From Labia minor (lineage: Eukaryota > Arthropoda > Insecta > Dermaptera > Spongiphoridae), in the NCBI GenBank assembly GCA_963082975.1, contig OY720350.1:22353875-22417874 (forward strand): DNA of 64,000 nucleotides, given 5' to 3'. A program made the translations under genes and the position numbers. The notes beneath the pieces were generated by a model. The model was not told the origin of the DNA and did not search any database. It saw only the letters and a program-made list of their open reading frames with translations. Positions 57,623-57,654 of this stretch are shown piece after piece (the stretch's first letter is position 1; every line of letters begins with the position of its first letter).

Positions 57623-57654
<32 letters not shown>
